Positions 34,493 to 42,762 of a stretch of DNA of 64,000 nt are shown here, one piece after another. Numbering within the stretch: the stretch's first letter is position 1; the number at the start of each line of letters is the position of its first letter. Origin of the DNA: Isoptericola croceus (lineage in GTDB: Bacteria > Actinomycetota > Actinomycetes > Actinomycetales > Cellulomonadaceae); assembly GCF_029382255.1 (NCBI RefSeq), contig NZ_JARLLG010000002.1, forward strand, positions 62,001 to 126,000, given 5' to 3'. The translations under genes and the position numbers were made by a program. The notes under the pieces are model-generated. The model worked only from the letters and a program-made list of their open reading frames with translations, had not been told where the DNA came from and made no database searches.

Positions 34493-35599
34493 ATGCGAAT
34501 CGTGACCTCATCGCCGTCGACCGGTCCACTCGTGCCAGGGCTACCTGACGAGCCCTCGCACCGGCAAGGCCGCAGCGGCCGCCGCATGGGCTCCACCGCC
34601 AAGGCACTCGTCGTCGTCGGCACGCTGGTGGTGCTGCTCGCCGGTGCGGCGTTCGGAGGGCTGTGGTGGTTCCAGCAGCGGCTGGACGCCAACATCGAGA
34701 AGCTCGGCGACCCCTTCGCCGGCCTCCCGGACCGCCCCGCGCCCGCCCCGGCGGACGAGGAGGCCGAGGCCCAGGACGTCAACTTTCTCGTGCTCGGCTC
34801 TGACTCGCGCATCTCGGCAGGCGATCCGTCCCAGTGGGAGGCGGGAGCGCAGCGCACCGATGCGATCATGCTGGTGCACCTGCCCGCGGAGCGGGACTCC
34901 GCCGTGGTCGTCTCGATCCCGCGCGACTCGTGGGTGCCGGTCCCGGGCCACGGGCACGCCAAGATCAACGCGGCCTTCTCCTACGGTGGTCCGCCGCTGA
35001 TGATCCAGACGGTCGAGGACCTCACCGGCGTGCACGTCGACCACTTCGTGGTGACCGACTTCGAGGCGTTCACGAGCATGACGGACGCCCTGGGCGGCGT
35101 GCAGATCACCGTGCCGAACGACATCGGCGACGGCAACGACGTGTTCTTCGAGGCGGGCAAGCACACGATGGACGGCGAAGCGGCGCTGGAGTACACGCGG
35201 CAGCGCTATGGGCTGGCCAACGGTGACTTCGGGCGCGTGCAGCGGCAGCAGAACTGGATGCGGGCGATCCTCGGCAAGGTCAACAACAACCGCAGCGACA
35301 TCGTGACCATGGCCAGGTTCTTCGAGACGGTCAGCGAGTCCGTCGCGGCCGACGACGCACTGACCATCGACGAGATGCGGAGGCTGTTCGAGAGCGCACG
35401 CGACGTCTCGACCAACGACGTGGCGTTCATGACCGCTCCGTACGAGGGGACCGGGCGATCCTCCGACGGCCAGTCGATCGTGGTGCTGAACGAAGACCCG
35501 TTCGACCGGCTCATGGATGCCATCGCGTCCGGCGAGGCGGCGGAGTTCCTCGGGGAGCACGGCGAGGAGCTCGAGCTGCTGCCCGCCACCGTCCCGTAG
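34493..35599 (+). CDS. LytR-CpsA-Psr (LCP) family membrane protein
   Basis: The ATG at 34493 with GGGAG upstream gives 368 residues. A GTG at 34502 is an alternative start. A cytoplasmic tail of about 35 residues leads into one membrane helix (ALVVVGTLVVLLAGAAFGGLWW). The LCP domain has NFLVLGSDSRIS, QRTDAIMLVHLPAERDSAVVVSIPRDSWV, GHAKINAAFSYGG and EYTRQRYGLANGDFGRVQRQQ, carrying the conserved Asp and Arg residues for pyrophosphate-lipid binding. It is divergent from the GT4-GT4-LCP operon. Two LCP enzymes of different anchoring type around one glycan operon suggests redundancy or two acceptor polymers. Confidence 0.93.
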   Translation: MRIVTSSPSTGPLVPGLPDEPSHRQGRSGRRMGSTAKALVVVGTLVVLLAGAAFGGLWWFQQRLDANIEKLGDPFAGLPDRPAPAPADEEAEAQDVNFLVLGSDSRISAGDPSQWEAGAQRTDAIMLVHLPAERDSAVVVSIPRDSWVPVPGHGHAKINAAFSYGGPPLMIQTVEDLTGVHVDHFVVTDFEAFTSMTDALGGVQITVPNDIGDGNDVFFEAGKHTMDGEAALEYTRQRYGLANGDFGRVQRQQNWMRAILGKVNNNRSDIVTMARFFETVSESVAADDALTIDEMRRLFESARDVSTNDVAFMTAPYEGTGRSSDGQSIVVLNEDPFDRLMDAIASGEAAEFLGEHGEELELLPATVP

Positions 35600-35613
35600 C
35601 GGCGGTGTCAGGC

Positions 35614-35637
35614 ACCTCACATTTCATTGCGTGAGGT
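35614..35637. promoter_or_regulatory. MarR-type operator dyad
   Basis: ACCTCAC at 35614-35620 and GTGAGGT at 35631-35637 form a perfect 7-bp inverted repeat with a 10-bp AT-rich centre. A second nested dyad AGGT-AATG-ACCT follows at 35634-35645. They lie 20 bp before the marR start and probably mediate autoregulation. Confidence 0.65.
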
Positions 35638-35657
35638 AATGACCTAAAGTAAGAACA

Positions 35658-36083
35658 GTGACCACCGACCCCGCCGAGCTGAGCAGCGACCTCCGCGTCG
35701 CCCTCACCCGTGCCGCGCGCCGCCTGCGGACCCAGCGCGGCGAGGCGGACCTGCCCGAGGGACAGTTCGGGGTCCTCGCCGTCCTTCACCGGCACGGGGA
35801 GATGAGCCCCGGGGCGCTCGCCGAGCACGAACGCGTCCGCCCGCCGGCGATGACCCGAGCGGTCACGACGCTGGCCGAGCTCGGCCTCGTCGAGAAGGCT
35901 GACCACCCCACGGACAAGCGCCAGGTCGTGGTGCGCCTCACCGACGCCGGGCGTCACGAGATCGCCGAGACCCGCCGTCGTCGGGACGCCTGGCTGACCT
36001 GCCGCCTCGAGGAGCTCGAGCCCGACGAGCGGGCCACGCTCGCCGCCGCCACCGAGATCCTCGCGAAGATGGCGGCTGGATGA
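35658..36083 (+). CDS. MarR family transcriptional regulator
   Basis: A 141-residue winged-helix protein from GTG 35658. The DNA-binding part is GEMSPGALAEHERVRPPAMTRAVTTLAELGLVEKADHPTDKRQVVVRLTDAGR, a standard MarR recognition helix and wing with the conserved Asp-Arg. Its stop overlaps the start of the MFS gene (ATGA at 36080-36083), so regulator and transporter are made together. A substrate of the pump is the expected inducer. Confidence 0.95.
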   Translation: MTTDPAELSSDLRVALTRAARRLRTQRGEADLPEGQFGVLAVLHRHGEMSPGALAEHERVRPPAMTRAVTTLAELGLVEKADHPTDKRQVVVRLTDAGRHEIAETRRRRDAWLTCRLEELEPDERATLAAATEILAKMAAG

Positions 36084-37378
36084 GCACCACCTTCTCCTCC
36101 CTGCGCTACCCCAACTACCGCCTCTGGTTCGGTGCCGCCCTCGTGGCCAACGTGGGCACCTGGATGCAGCGCGTGGCTCAGGACTGGCTGGTGCTCACCG
36201 ATCTCACCGACGACTCCGGCGTGGCCCTCGGCGTCACCACCGCCCTGCAGTTCCTGCCGCTGCTGCTGCTCGGACCGTGGGCAGGCCTGCTCGCGGACCG
36301 GTTGCCCCGCCGTCGGCTCCTGATGATCACCCAGGGTGCGATGGGCGTGCTCGCGCTCGGCCTCGGCGTGCTCGTGCTCTCGGGCAACGCGCAGCTCTGG
36401 CAGGTGTACGCGTTCGCCCTCGGGCTCGGTGTCGTCACCGCCTTCGACAACCCGGTGCGGCAGACGTTCGTCGCCGAGCTGGTCCCTCCCGAGCGCCTCG
36501 CCAACGCCGTCGGCCTGAACTCCGCGTCCTTCAACGCGGCTCGACTCGTGGGCCCGGGCGTCGCCGGGCTGCTGATCGCCGCCGTCGGCTCCGGCTGGGT
36601 GTTCGTCATCAACGGCGCCACCTTTGCCGCCACGATCGCTGCCGTCGCCCTGATGAAGGCCGAGGCGACGTGGGCGCGCGAGCCGACGCCCCGCGGCAAG
36701 GGGCAGATCCGCGAGGGCCTGCGCTACGTGCGGGGCCGGAGCGACATCGTCGTGATCATGGTCGTCATGGCCGTCGTCTCCACGTTCGGGCTGAACTTCC
36801 AGCTCACGTCCGCCATGATGGCGCGCGTCGAGTTCGAGCGCGGCGCCGGAGAGTTCGGGCTGCTCGGCTCCGTGCTGGCGATCGGGTCGCTGACGGGCGC
36901 CCTGCTGGCGGCCCGCCGCGACCGCCCCCGCGTGCGGCTCGTGATCGGCGCGGCGTTCGCGTTCGCGGTGGCGTCGGCGGTCATGGCCCTCATGCCCACG
37001 TTCCCGTCGTTCGTGGTGGCGTGCATCCCCGTCGGGCTCGCGTCGCTGACCATGATGACCGCAGCCAACTCCACCATCCAGACCTCGACCGACCCGGCCA
37101 TGCGGGGCCGCGTCATGTCGCTCTACATGATGGTCTTCCTCGGGGCGACACCGATCGGGTCGCCCGTCGTGGGGTGGGTCGGCGAGACCTTCGGGCCACG
37201 GTGGGCGATCCTCATCGGGTCGATCGCCACGCTCGTCGTCGCGCTCGGCGCCACGGCGTGGGCCGTGCGGAGCTGGCGGCTCAGGGTGCGCTACCGGCTG
37301 CTGCGCCGGCCCCACCTCGAGGTGGTCTACCTCGACGCGCCGCCCACCACCGACCGGGAGCATGCCCGCGCCGCGTGA
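36080..37378 (+). CDS. MFS transporter, multidrug-efflux type
   Basis: The 432-residue protein has twelve predicted helices and the MFS_3/enterobactin-exporter-like start FSSLRYPNYRLWFGAALVANVGTWMQRVAQDWLVL. The motif-A loop GLLADRLPRRRLL follows, and then TAFDNPVRQTFVAELVPPERLANAVGLNS. A basic 50-residue C-terminal tail follows the last helix. Co-transcription with a MarR repressor suggests inducible drug or metabolite export. The substrate is unknown. Confidence 0.93.
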   Translation: MSTTFSSLRYPNYRLWFGAALVANVGTWMQRVAQDWLVLTDLTDDSGVALGVTTALQFLPLLLLGPWAGLLADRLPRRRLLMITQGAMGVLALGLGVLVLSGNAQLWQVYAFALGLGVVTAFDNPVRQTFVAELVPPERLANAVGLNSASFNAARLVGPGVAGLLIAAVGSGWVFVINGATFAATIAAVALMKAEATWAREPTPRGKGQIREGLRYVRGRSDIVVIMVVMAVVSTFGLNFQLTSAMMARVEFERGAGEFGLLGSVLAIGSLTGALLAARRDRPRVRLVIGAAFAFAVASAVMALMPTFPSFVVACIPVGLASLTMMTAANSTIQTSTDPAMRGRVMSLYMMVFLGATPIGSPVVGWVGETFGPRWAILIGSIATLVVALGATAWAVRSWRLRVRYRLLRRPHLEVVYLDAPPTTDREHARAA

Positions 37379-37462
37379 CCGGGCGTTGCCGGACACCCGG
37401 TCAAACCTGGCCGAACCTGGCCGGGTGGCGGGAAGGGCGTGGGCCGGTGACGCCCGGCCGCT

Positions 37463-38239
37463 TCAGACGTGCGGGACGCTGAGGCGGTCGGCGATCTCCT
37501 GCCGCTCGCGCATCTCGTCCTCCGTCGGCCACATGAGCACCACGAAGATCAGCCCGATCGTCACGAGGAACACCCCCGCGATGAGCGGTCCGAGCAGCTC
37601 CAGCGCCGTGGTGCCGCCGGGTGCGTCCGTCATCGGCCCGGTCATGTGCATGGCCGCCATGCCCGTGTAGTGCATGCCGGAGACCGCTGCGGCCATCACC
37701 AGCGCGGCCACCGTGGCCAGCAGCCAGCCCTTGACGTGCACGCAGAGCCACAGCGCGGCCGTGCCGGCGACGACGGCGATGACCAGCGACGTCGCGACGA
37801 GCAAGGTGTCGTAGTGGATCTCGCCGCTCATCACCATGGCGGCCATCCCGAGGTAGTGCATGCTCGCCACGCCCAGGCCCACCACGACCCCGCCGGCGAG
37901 CAGGAAGATGGCGCGGTCCCCGAGGAACCCGACCAGGAAGAGTCCGATCGTCACCACGAGCATCGACAGCAGGGCCGAGGCGATCGTCAGGGGGACGTCG
38001 TAGTGGATCGGCATGTCGTGGACGGTGAAGCCGAGCATGGCGATGAAGTGCATGACCCACACGCCTGTCCCGCCGATCGACACGGCGCCGATCAGCAACC
38101 AGACGCTCTTGGCCGCCGCGGTGGAGGTGGCGCGGGCGCGCGAGGTCGCGGACAACCCGGTGAGGCAGCCGATGAACGAGGCGACGTATCCCGCGAGAGG
38201 GGTCAGCATCCCGTACGTGAAGTGGTCCATCTCCGGCAT
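37463..38239 (-). CDS. MHYT-domain integral membrane sensor protein
   Basis: A 258-residue protein with seven membrane helices. It has the three MHYT motifs WVMHFIAMLGF, ASMHYLGMAAM and SGMHYTGMAAM, each with the Met-His pair thought to bind copper and so sense oxygen, CO or NO. There is no GGDEF, EAL or kinase output domain. The protein ends shortly after the last helix with a charged tail (WPTEDEMRERQEIADRL), so any signal must pass to a partner. It stands alone: the neighbours are a convergent MFS gene and the downstream end of serC. Confidence 0.9.
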   Translation of the reverse strand: MPEMDHFTYGMLTPLAGYVASFIGCLTGLSATSRARATSTAAAKSVWLLIGAVSIGGTGVWVMHFIAMLGFTVHDMPIHYDVPLTIASALLSMLVVTIGLFLVGFLGDRAIFLLAGGVVVGLGVASMHYLGMAAMVMSGEIHYDTLLVATSLVIAVVAGTAALWLCVHVKGWLLATVAALVMAAAVSGMHYTGMAAMHMTGPMTDAPGGTTALELLGPLIAGVFLVTIGLIFVVLMWPTEDEMRERQEIADRLSVPHV

Positions 38240-38344
38240 GTGCCAGCCCCTTTGCTCTCATGTCGGCTTTGTAACTTTCGCCGGAATGTTAACAGCGGGC
38301 GGGTGAAATCGCCTCGGGAGCGGGTGAAATCCCGCCATACGGCC

Positions 38345-39472
38345 TCAGGTGAGTTCGCCGACTACGTACTCTACGCACTCGGTGAGCGCGGCGACATCGT
38401 CCGGCTCGACCGAGGGGAACATCCCGACCCGGATCTGGTTGCGGCCGAGCTTGCGGTACGGAAACACGTCGAGCACCCCGTTGTCCCGCAGGTGCCCGAC
38501 GACGGCGCTCGCGTCGACCCGCTCGTCCAGGTCGATCGTCCCGACCACCGCCGACCGTTCCACGGGGTCGGTGACGAACGGAGACGCCCACTCGCAGCCC
38601 TCCGCCCAGCCGTAGAGGATCTCCGCCGAGGACGCGCAGCGCCGGCTCGACCACTCCAGCCCGCCCTGCCCGAGCATCCACTCGACCTGATCGGCGAGCA
38701 TCACCAGGGTCCCGACCGCCGGCGTGTTGAGCGTCTGGTCCTGCCGCGAGTTCGCCAAAGCCGTCGTCAACGACAGGAACTCGGGCACCCAGCGGTCGCC
38801 GCCGGAGGCCTCCACCTCAGCGGCCCGCGCGATCGCGGCCGGGCTGCACAGCGCCAGCCACAGCCCGCCGTCGGACCCGAAGGCCTTCTGCGGGCCGAAG
38901 TAGTAGACGTCCGTCTCGCGCAGGTCGACCGGCAGGGCGCCCGCGCCCGATGTCGCGTCCGTCAGCACGAGCTGGTCGGTCCCGGTCGGGCGGCGCACCG
39001 GTGCCATCGCGCCCGTCGAGGTCTCGTTGTGGGGCGTGGCGTAGACGTCCACGGTGTCCGACGGCGTGAGGTACGCGACGCTCCCCGCCGCGGCCTCGAC
39101 CACCTCCGGCGCCGCCAGGAAGGGTGCGCGGCGGGTGGCCGCGGCGAACTTGGCGCCGAACTCGCCGAACGTCGCGTGCTGTGCCCGCTCGCGGACGAGG
39201 CTCGCCGCGGCGACCTCCCAGAACGCCGTCGAACCGCCGTTGCCGAGCACCACCTCGTAGCCGTCGGGAAGGTCGAAGAGATCGGCGAGCCCTCCCCGCA
39301 CGCGACGGACCAGGTCCTTGACCGGAGGCTGGCGGTGCGAGGTGCCCAGGACGGGCCGCGCCGGGTCGCCGGCGTCCCGCAGGGCCAGGACCTGGGGGGT
39401 GCGGACCTTCGACGGGCCGGAGCCGAACCTGCCGTCCGACGGCAGCATCGACGAGGGGATCTGGACGGTCAT
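38345..39472 (-). CDS. serC: Phosphoserine transaminase
   Basis: The ATG at 39472, with GGAGTC upstream, gives 375 residues, the usual length of the actinobacterial SerC. A longer in-frame start at 39598 would run into the divergent regulator gene. The enzyme converts 3-phosphohydroxypyruvate and glutamate to phosphoserine in serine biosynthesis, and also acts in the pyridoxal phosphate route in some bacteria. Recognisable parts are DGRFGSGPSKVRTPQVLAL, TSHRQPPVKDLVRRVR and the cofactor lysine in VYYFGPQKAFGSDGGLW. It is divergent from the IdeR-like gene, a gene order common in actinobacteria. Confidence 0.95.
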   Translation of the reverse strand: MTVQIPSSMLPSDGRFGSGPSKVRTPQVLALRDAGDPARPVLGTSHRQPPVKDLVRRVRGGLADLFDLPDGYEVVLGNGGSTAFWEVAAASLVRERAQHATFGEFGAKFAAATRRAPFLAAPEVVEAAAGSVAYLTPSDTVDVYATPHNETSTGAMAPVRRPTGTDQLVLTDATSGAGALPVDLRETDVYYFGPQKAFGSDGGLWLALCSPAAIARAAEVEASGGDRWVPEFLSLTTALANSRQDQTLNTPAVGTLVMLADQVEWMLGQGGLEWSSRRCASSAEILYGWAEGCEWASPFVTDPVERSAVVGTIDLDERVDASAVVGHLRDNGVLDVFPYRKLGRNQIRVGMFPSVEPDDVAALTECVEYVVGELT

Positions 39473-39575
39473 GGTGACTCCGTGGCTCGCATGGTGGATC
39501 GTCCGCACGCGCAGGGACGCCGGAACGGTGACGTGTGCGAATAGACTAGGCCCGGGCCTCAAGACGGGAGTGGAC

Positions 39576-40274
39576 GTGACCGACCTGATCGACACCACCG
39601 AGATGTATCTGAAGACGATCTACGAGCTGGGCGAGGAGGGCATCACGCCGCTCCGCGCGCGGATCGCGGAACGCCTCGGGCACTCGGGGCCGACGGTCTC
39701 CCAGACGATCGCCCGGATGGAGCGCGACGGGCTGGTGGTCGTCACGGGCGACCGCCACCTCGAGCTCACCGACGACGGCAGTGCGAAGGCGACGCGCGTC
39801 ATGCGCAAGCACCGGCTGGCCGAGCGGCTCCTCACCGACGTCATCAAGCTCGACTGGGAGCACGTCCACAACGAGGCGTGTCGCTGGGAGCACGTGATGA
39901 GCGACCTCGTCGAGCGCCGCCTCGTCACCCTCCTGGACCACCCGCACCACGACCCCTACGGCAACCCGATCCCCGGGCTGTCCGAGCTGGGCGAGCAGTA
40001 CGAGGACGTGCCGTTCCTCGAGGGTGTGCAGTCGCTGCCGGCGTTCCTGCGGGGCGGGGCCGAGGACGTGTCGATCGTGCTCCAGCGGATCGCCGAGCCG
40101 GTCCAGGTCGACGACGAGTTCCTCGCCCGGCTCGCGAACGTCGGGCTCGTGCCGGGTGCGCGGATCGAGGCGCGCACGCTGGGCGACTACTACGCCGTGC
40201 AGGCCGCAGGGGCCGACGAGGGCCTCGAGCTGCCCGACGACCTCGCCAAGCACCTGTTCGTGGCGGCCCGCTGA
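39576..40274 (+). CDS. ideR: DtxR/IdeR family iron-dependent repressor
   Basis: The GTG at 39576 has GGGAG 6 bp upstream and gives 232 residues, close to IdeR/DtxR. The HTH is RARIAERLGHSGPTVSQTIARMERDGLV. The metal-binding and dimer region has the N-terminal TTEMYLKTIYEL (Met of site 2) and ACRWEHVMS with the Cys-x-x-Glu-His ligands, the iron-type arrangement rather than that of MntR. The SH3-like C-terminal domain is present (about 150-230). A -10-like TAGACT lies about 35 bp upstream of the start. It is expected to control iron uptake and storage genes outside this window. Confidence 0.93.
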   Translation: MTDLIDTTEMYLKTIYELGEEGITPLRARIAERLGHSGPTVSQTIARMERDGLVVVTGDRHLELTDDGSAKATRVMRKHRLAERLLTDVIKLDWEHVHNEACRWEHVMSDLVERRLVTLLDHPHHDPYGNPIPGLSELGEQYEDVPFLEGVQSLPAFLRGGAEDVSIVLQRIAEPVQVDDEFLARLANVGLVPGARIEARTLGDYYAVQAAGADEGLELPDDLAKHLFVAAR

Positions 40275-40375
40275 GCGGGTGCGGCAGCTCGCACGTGCCG
40301 CGTCGCCCGCACCGTGACCGGAGCGTGACATCGACCGCTGGTTCCGGTACGGTCAGACTCGCTCGCGGGAGGCTC

Positions 40376-40567
40376 CTCCGGCGAGTGCCGGGACGGACGC
40401 CTAACCCTGCCGCCGCCCCGGTTCCCACGGACGACCGCCAGGCAGGAGCGGGGGACCCACTTTCGGGCATCGGAGACGGTGTCCTTGGGGTGAAGCCGGA
40501 CAGGACCACGGTCCTGGACGGCCGGGTGATTTCTCCCACCCGAACCCGACAGCTGACCTCGTAGGCG
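40376..40567 (+). promoter_or_regulatory. ydaO-type (c-di-AMP) riboswitch, copy 1
   Basis: The leader before the first NlpC/P60 gene has the conserved blocks of actinobacterial ydaO riboswitches in order: CTAACCC, GCAGGAGCGGGGGACCC, TTGGGGTGAAGCC, GGGTGATTTCTCCCACCC and ACAGCTGACCTCGTAGGC. The last block ends 16 bp before the GTG at 40584. The whole gap 40275-40583 is this leader plus its promoter region. In this class c-di-AMP binding usually lowers expression of the wall hydrolase downstream. The exact 5' end is approximate. Confidence 0.9.
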
Positions 40568-40583
40568 AACGGAGAGGTTGAAC

Positions 40584-41363
40584 GTGACTGCTCGCACCAC
40601 GCGTGGCAAGCACCGTGCCGCACGCCGTCCGATGCTGGTGCCGTCCGCGGCTGCTGGTCGTCGGGCCGCCGTCGTGGCCACTGCCGGTGGCCTGCTCGTG
40701 TCGACGATCGGTGGCGCCACCGCGGCGCACGCCGCTCCGGTCGACAGCGACGCGGCGAAGAAGCTCAGCACCGTTGATCTCGGCGCGCTGACCGACCAGG
40801 CCCGTACGGCGCTGGAGGCGGCACCCGTCATCACCGTCGACGCCGACGCCAAGGTCTCCGTCGAGAGGGTCACCCCCAAGATCGTCGCGAAGGCCGAGAT
40901 CAAGGCCGCGCCCGAGCCGGAGGCCGTCCGCGAGGTCGCCCCGTCGCGTTCCGGCGAGCGCACCGCGATCGGCAGCTCCTCCGCGAGCACGGAGTCCGCC
41001 GCGACGCCCGCCGCCGCGCCGGCCTCGGCCAAGGGGTCGACCATCGTCTCGATCGCCTCGCGCTACGTGGGTGTTCCGTACGTCTCCGGTGGCTCGACGC
41101 CGTCGGGCTTCGACTGCTCGGGCTTCACCTCCTACGTCTACGCGCAGGCCGGCATCTCGCTGCCGCGTTCCTCCTCGGCGCAGCGTTACGCCGGGACGGT
41201 CGTCTCGCGTGCGGACGCACAGCCGGGCGACATCATCTGGACCCCGGGCCACATCGGCATCTATGCCGGTGGCAACACGCAGATCGACGCCCCTCGTCCG
41301 GGCAAGACGATCCAGTTCCGGAACATCTGGCAGTCGAACCCCACGTTCATCCGCGTGGGCTGA
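40584..41363 (+). CDS. Secreted NlpC/P60 peptidoglycan endopeptidase, copy 1
   Basis: GGAGAGG at 40571-40577 sets the GTG at 40584 as start, not the TTG at 40578. The 259-residue protein has a long signal peptide (about 1-51, cut after AHA), a linker rich in Ala, Glu and Pro (about 52-148) and a C-terminal NlpC/P60 domain. The nucleophile is Cys178 in GFDCSGF and the base is His223 in TPGHIGIY. Such enzymes cut D-Glu to meso-DAP or lysine-type stem-peptide bonds. It is under its own c-di-AMP riboswitch. Residues 8-110 are almost identical to those of the second copy, while the catalytic domains have diverged. Confidence 0.95.
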   Translation: MTARTTRGKHRAARRPMLVPSAAAGRRAAVVATAGGLLVSTIGGATAAHAAPVDSDAAKKLSTVDLGALTDQARTALEAAPVITVDADAKVSVERVTPKIVAKAEIKAAPEPEAVREVAPSRSGERTAIGSSSASTESAATPAAAPASAKGSTIVSIASRYVGVPYVSGGSTPSGFDCSGFTSYVYAQAGISLPRSSSAQRYAGTVVSRADAQPGDIIWTPGHIGIYAGGNTQIDAPRPGKTIQFRNIWQSNPTFIRVG

Positions 41364-41381
41364 CTCCTACCACCATCCGTC

Positions 41382-41418
41382 CAACGCCCTGTCGCGCGAG
41401 ATGCGCGGCAGGGCGTTG
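41382..41418 (+). terminator. Hairpin terminator after NlpC/P60 copy 1
   Basis: CAACGCCCTG at 41382-41391 pairs with CAGGGCGTTG at 41409-41418, with CGCG/CGCG pairing inside. It lies 19 bp after the stop. A clear T-run is missing, as is common in high-GC hosts. Confidence 0.75.
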
Positions 41419-41599
41419 TCGCGTCCGTGGCCCGCTGAGACCTGCCGACGCCCCGAGAGGGTGTTCCCCGCGGGCCGTCTACCCGGGCCTCAGCGGGGCG
41501 TGCAGAGTGGTTCCGGAGTGGTGTGACGCAGTCGTCCCCGCGTCGTCGTGATCGAAACGTGACATGGCCGCCGGGATCCGCTACGGTTTCCCCGTCCGG

Positions 41600-41792
41600 T
41601 GGAGCACTCTGCCGGATCCTGACCGGACGCCGAGTCCTGCCACCGGTCAGGGAACCAAGACCGCCGGCAGGAGCGGGGGACCCACTTTCGGGCATCGGAG
41701 ACGGTGTCCTTGGGGTGAAGCCAGACAGGACCACGGTCCTGGACGGCCGGGTGATTTCTCCCACCCGAACCCGACAGCTGACCTCGTAGGCG
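41600..41792 (+). promoter_or_regulatory. ydaO-type (c-di-AMP) riboswitch, copy 2
   Basis: The 3' 127 bases (41666-41792) match the first riboswitch (40441-40567) at all but about one position (G to A in GAAGCCAGAC). The 5' part (41600-41665) has diverged strongly and lacks the exact CTAACCC seen in copy 1, having CGAGTCCTG instead. The 445-bp gap between the two NlpC genes is explained by the terminator, this leader and a promoter region around 41550-41590. Confidence 0.85.
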
Positions 41793-41808
41793 ACAGGAGA
41801 GGGAAGAC

Positions 41809-42612
41809 GTGAACGCACCTACCAGGACGCGCGGCAAGCACCGTGCCGCCCGCCGCCCCATGCTGGCACCGTCCGCGGCTGCTGGTCGTCGGGCCGCCGT
41901 CGTGGCCACTGCCGGTGGCCTGCTCGTGTCGACGATCGGTGGCGCCACCGCGGCGCACGCCGCTCCGGTCGACAGCGACGCGGCGAAGAAGCTCAGCACC
42001 GTTGATCTCGGCGCGCTGACCGACCAGGCCCGTACCGCGCTGGAGGCGGCACCCGTCGTCACCGTCGACGCCGACGCCAAGGTCTCCGTCGAGCGGGTCA
42101 CCCCCAAGATCGCGGCGAAGGCCGAGATCAAGGCCGCGCCGAAGCCCGAGCCGAAGCCCGTCCGCGAGGTTGCCCCGTCCCGCTCGGCCGAGCGCACCGC
42201 GGTCGACACCAGCACCGCGAGCGCCCCCGCCGAGTCCACCCCGGCTCCCGCCGCGAACGGCTCGCGCGGATCACAGGTCGCCTCGATCGCGGCCCGCTAC
42301 ATCGGCACCAAGTACGTGGTCGGCGGTGCGTCGCCGTCCGGCTTCGACTGCTCGGGCCTGGTCACCTACGCCTACGCCCAGGTCGGCGTGACGTCGTTGC
42401 CGCGTTCGTCCAGCGAGATGCGCAGCTCCTCCGCGACCACCGTGGTGTCGCGTGCCGAGGCGCAGCCTGGTGACCTCATCTGGTCGCCCGGTCACATCTC
42501 CATCTACATCGGCAACGGTCAGCAGATCGAGGCCACGCGGCCGGGTGGATGGACAGTCCGCCAGAGCTCCCTGTGGCAGTCCAACCCGGTGTTCCTCCGG
42601 GTCACGGGCTGA
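41809..42612 (+). CDS. Secreted NlpC/P60 peptidoglycan endopeptidase, copy 2
   Basis: A GTG at 41809 follows AGGAGAGGG, giving 267 residues. The signal peptide and first part of the linker are nearly identical to copy 1. The linker then differs (KPEPKPVREVAPSRSAERT). The catalytic domain has Cys181 in GFDCSGL and the His in SPGHISIY, with IEATRPGGWTVR in place of IDAPRPGKTIQ. It is a tandem duplicate with period about 1225 bp that includes the riboswitch. Divergence is concentrated in the enzyme domain, which suggests different substrate bonds or sites of action rather than simple dosage. Confidence 0.95.
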   Translation: MNAPTRTRGKHRAARRPMLAPSAAAGRRAAVVATAGGLLVSTIGGATAAHAAPVDSDAAKKLSTVDLGALTDQARTALEAAPVVTVDADAKVSVERVTPKIAAKAEIKAAPKPEPKPVREVAPSRSAERTAVDTSTASAPAESTPAPAANGSRGSQVASIAARYIGTKYVVGGASPSGFDCSGLVTYAYAQVGVTSLPRSSSEMRSSSATTVVSRAEAQPGDLIWSPGHISIYIGNGQQIEATRPGGWTVRQSSLWQSNPVFLRVTG

Positions 42613-42631
42613 TCAGCCTCCTCCACATCAC

Positions 42632-42680
42632 CGACGCCCCGACGTTCTTCGTGAACGTCGGGGCGTCGTGCTTCTCTTTG
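42632..42680 (+). terminator. Strong intrinsic terminator after NlpC/P60 copy 2
   Basis: CGACGCCCCGACGTTC at 42632-42647 pairs perfectly with 42653-42668 around a 5-nt loop, giving a 16-bp stem. It is followed by a T-rich tract (TGCTTCTCTTTGC). It lies 19 bp after the stop. Confidence 0.92.
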
Positions 42681-42762
42681 CTACACCTTGCGGCCGTCTT
42701 TCGTTACGCTTGAACCATGGTTGTTCCGGACGTCGAGGTCCGGGCATGACGGGAGGCGCGAC

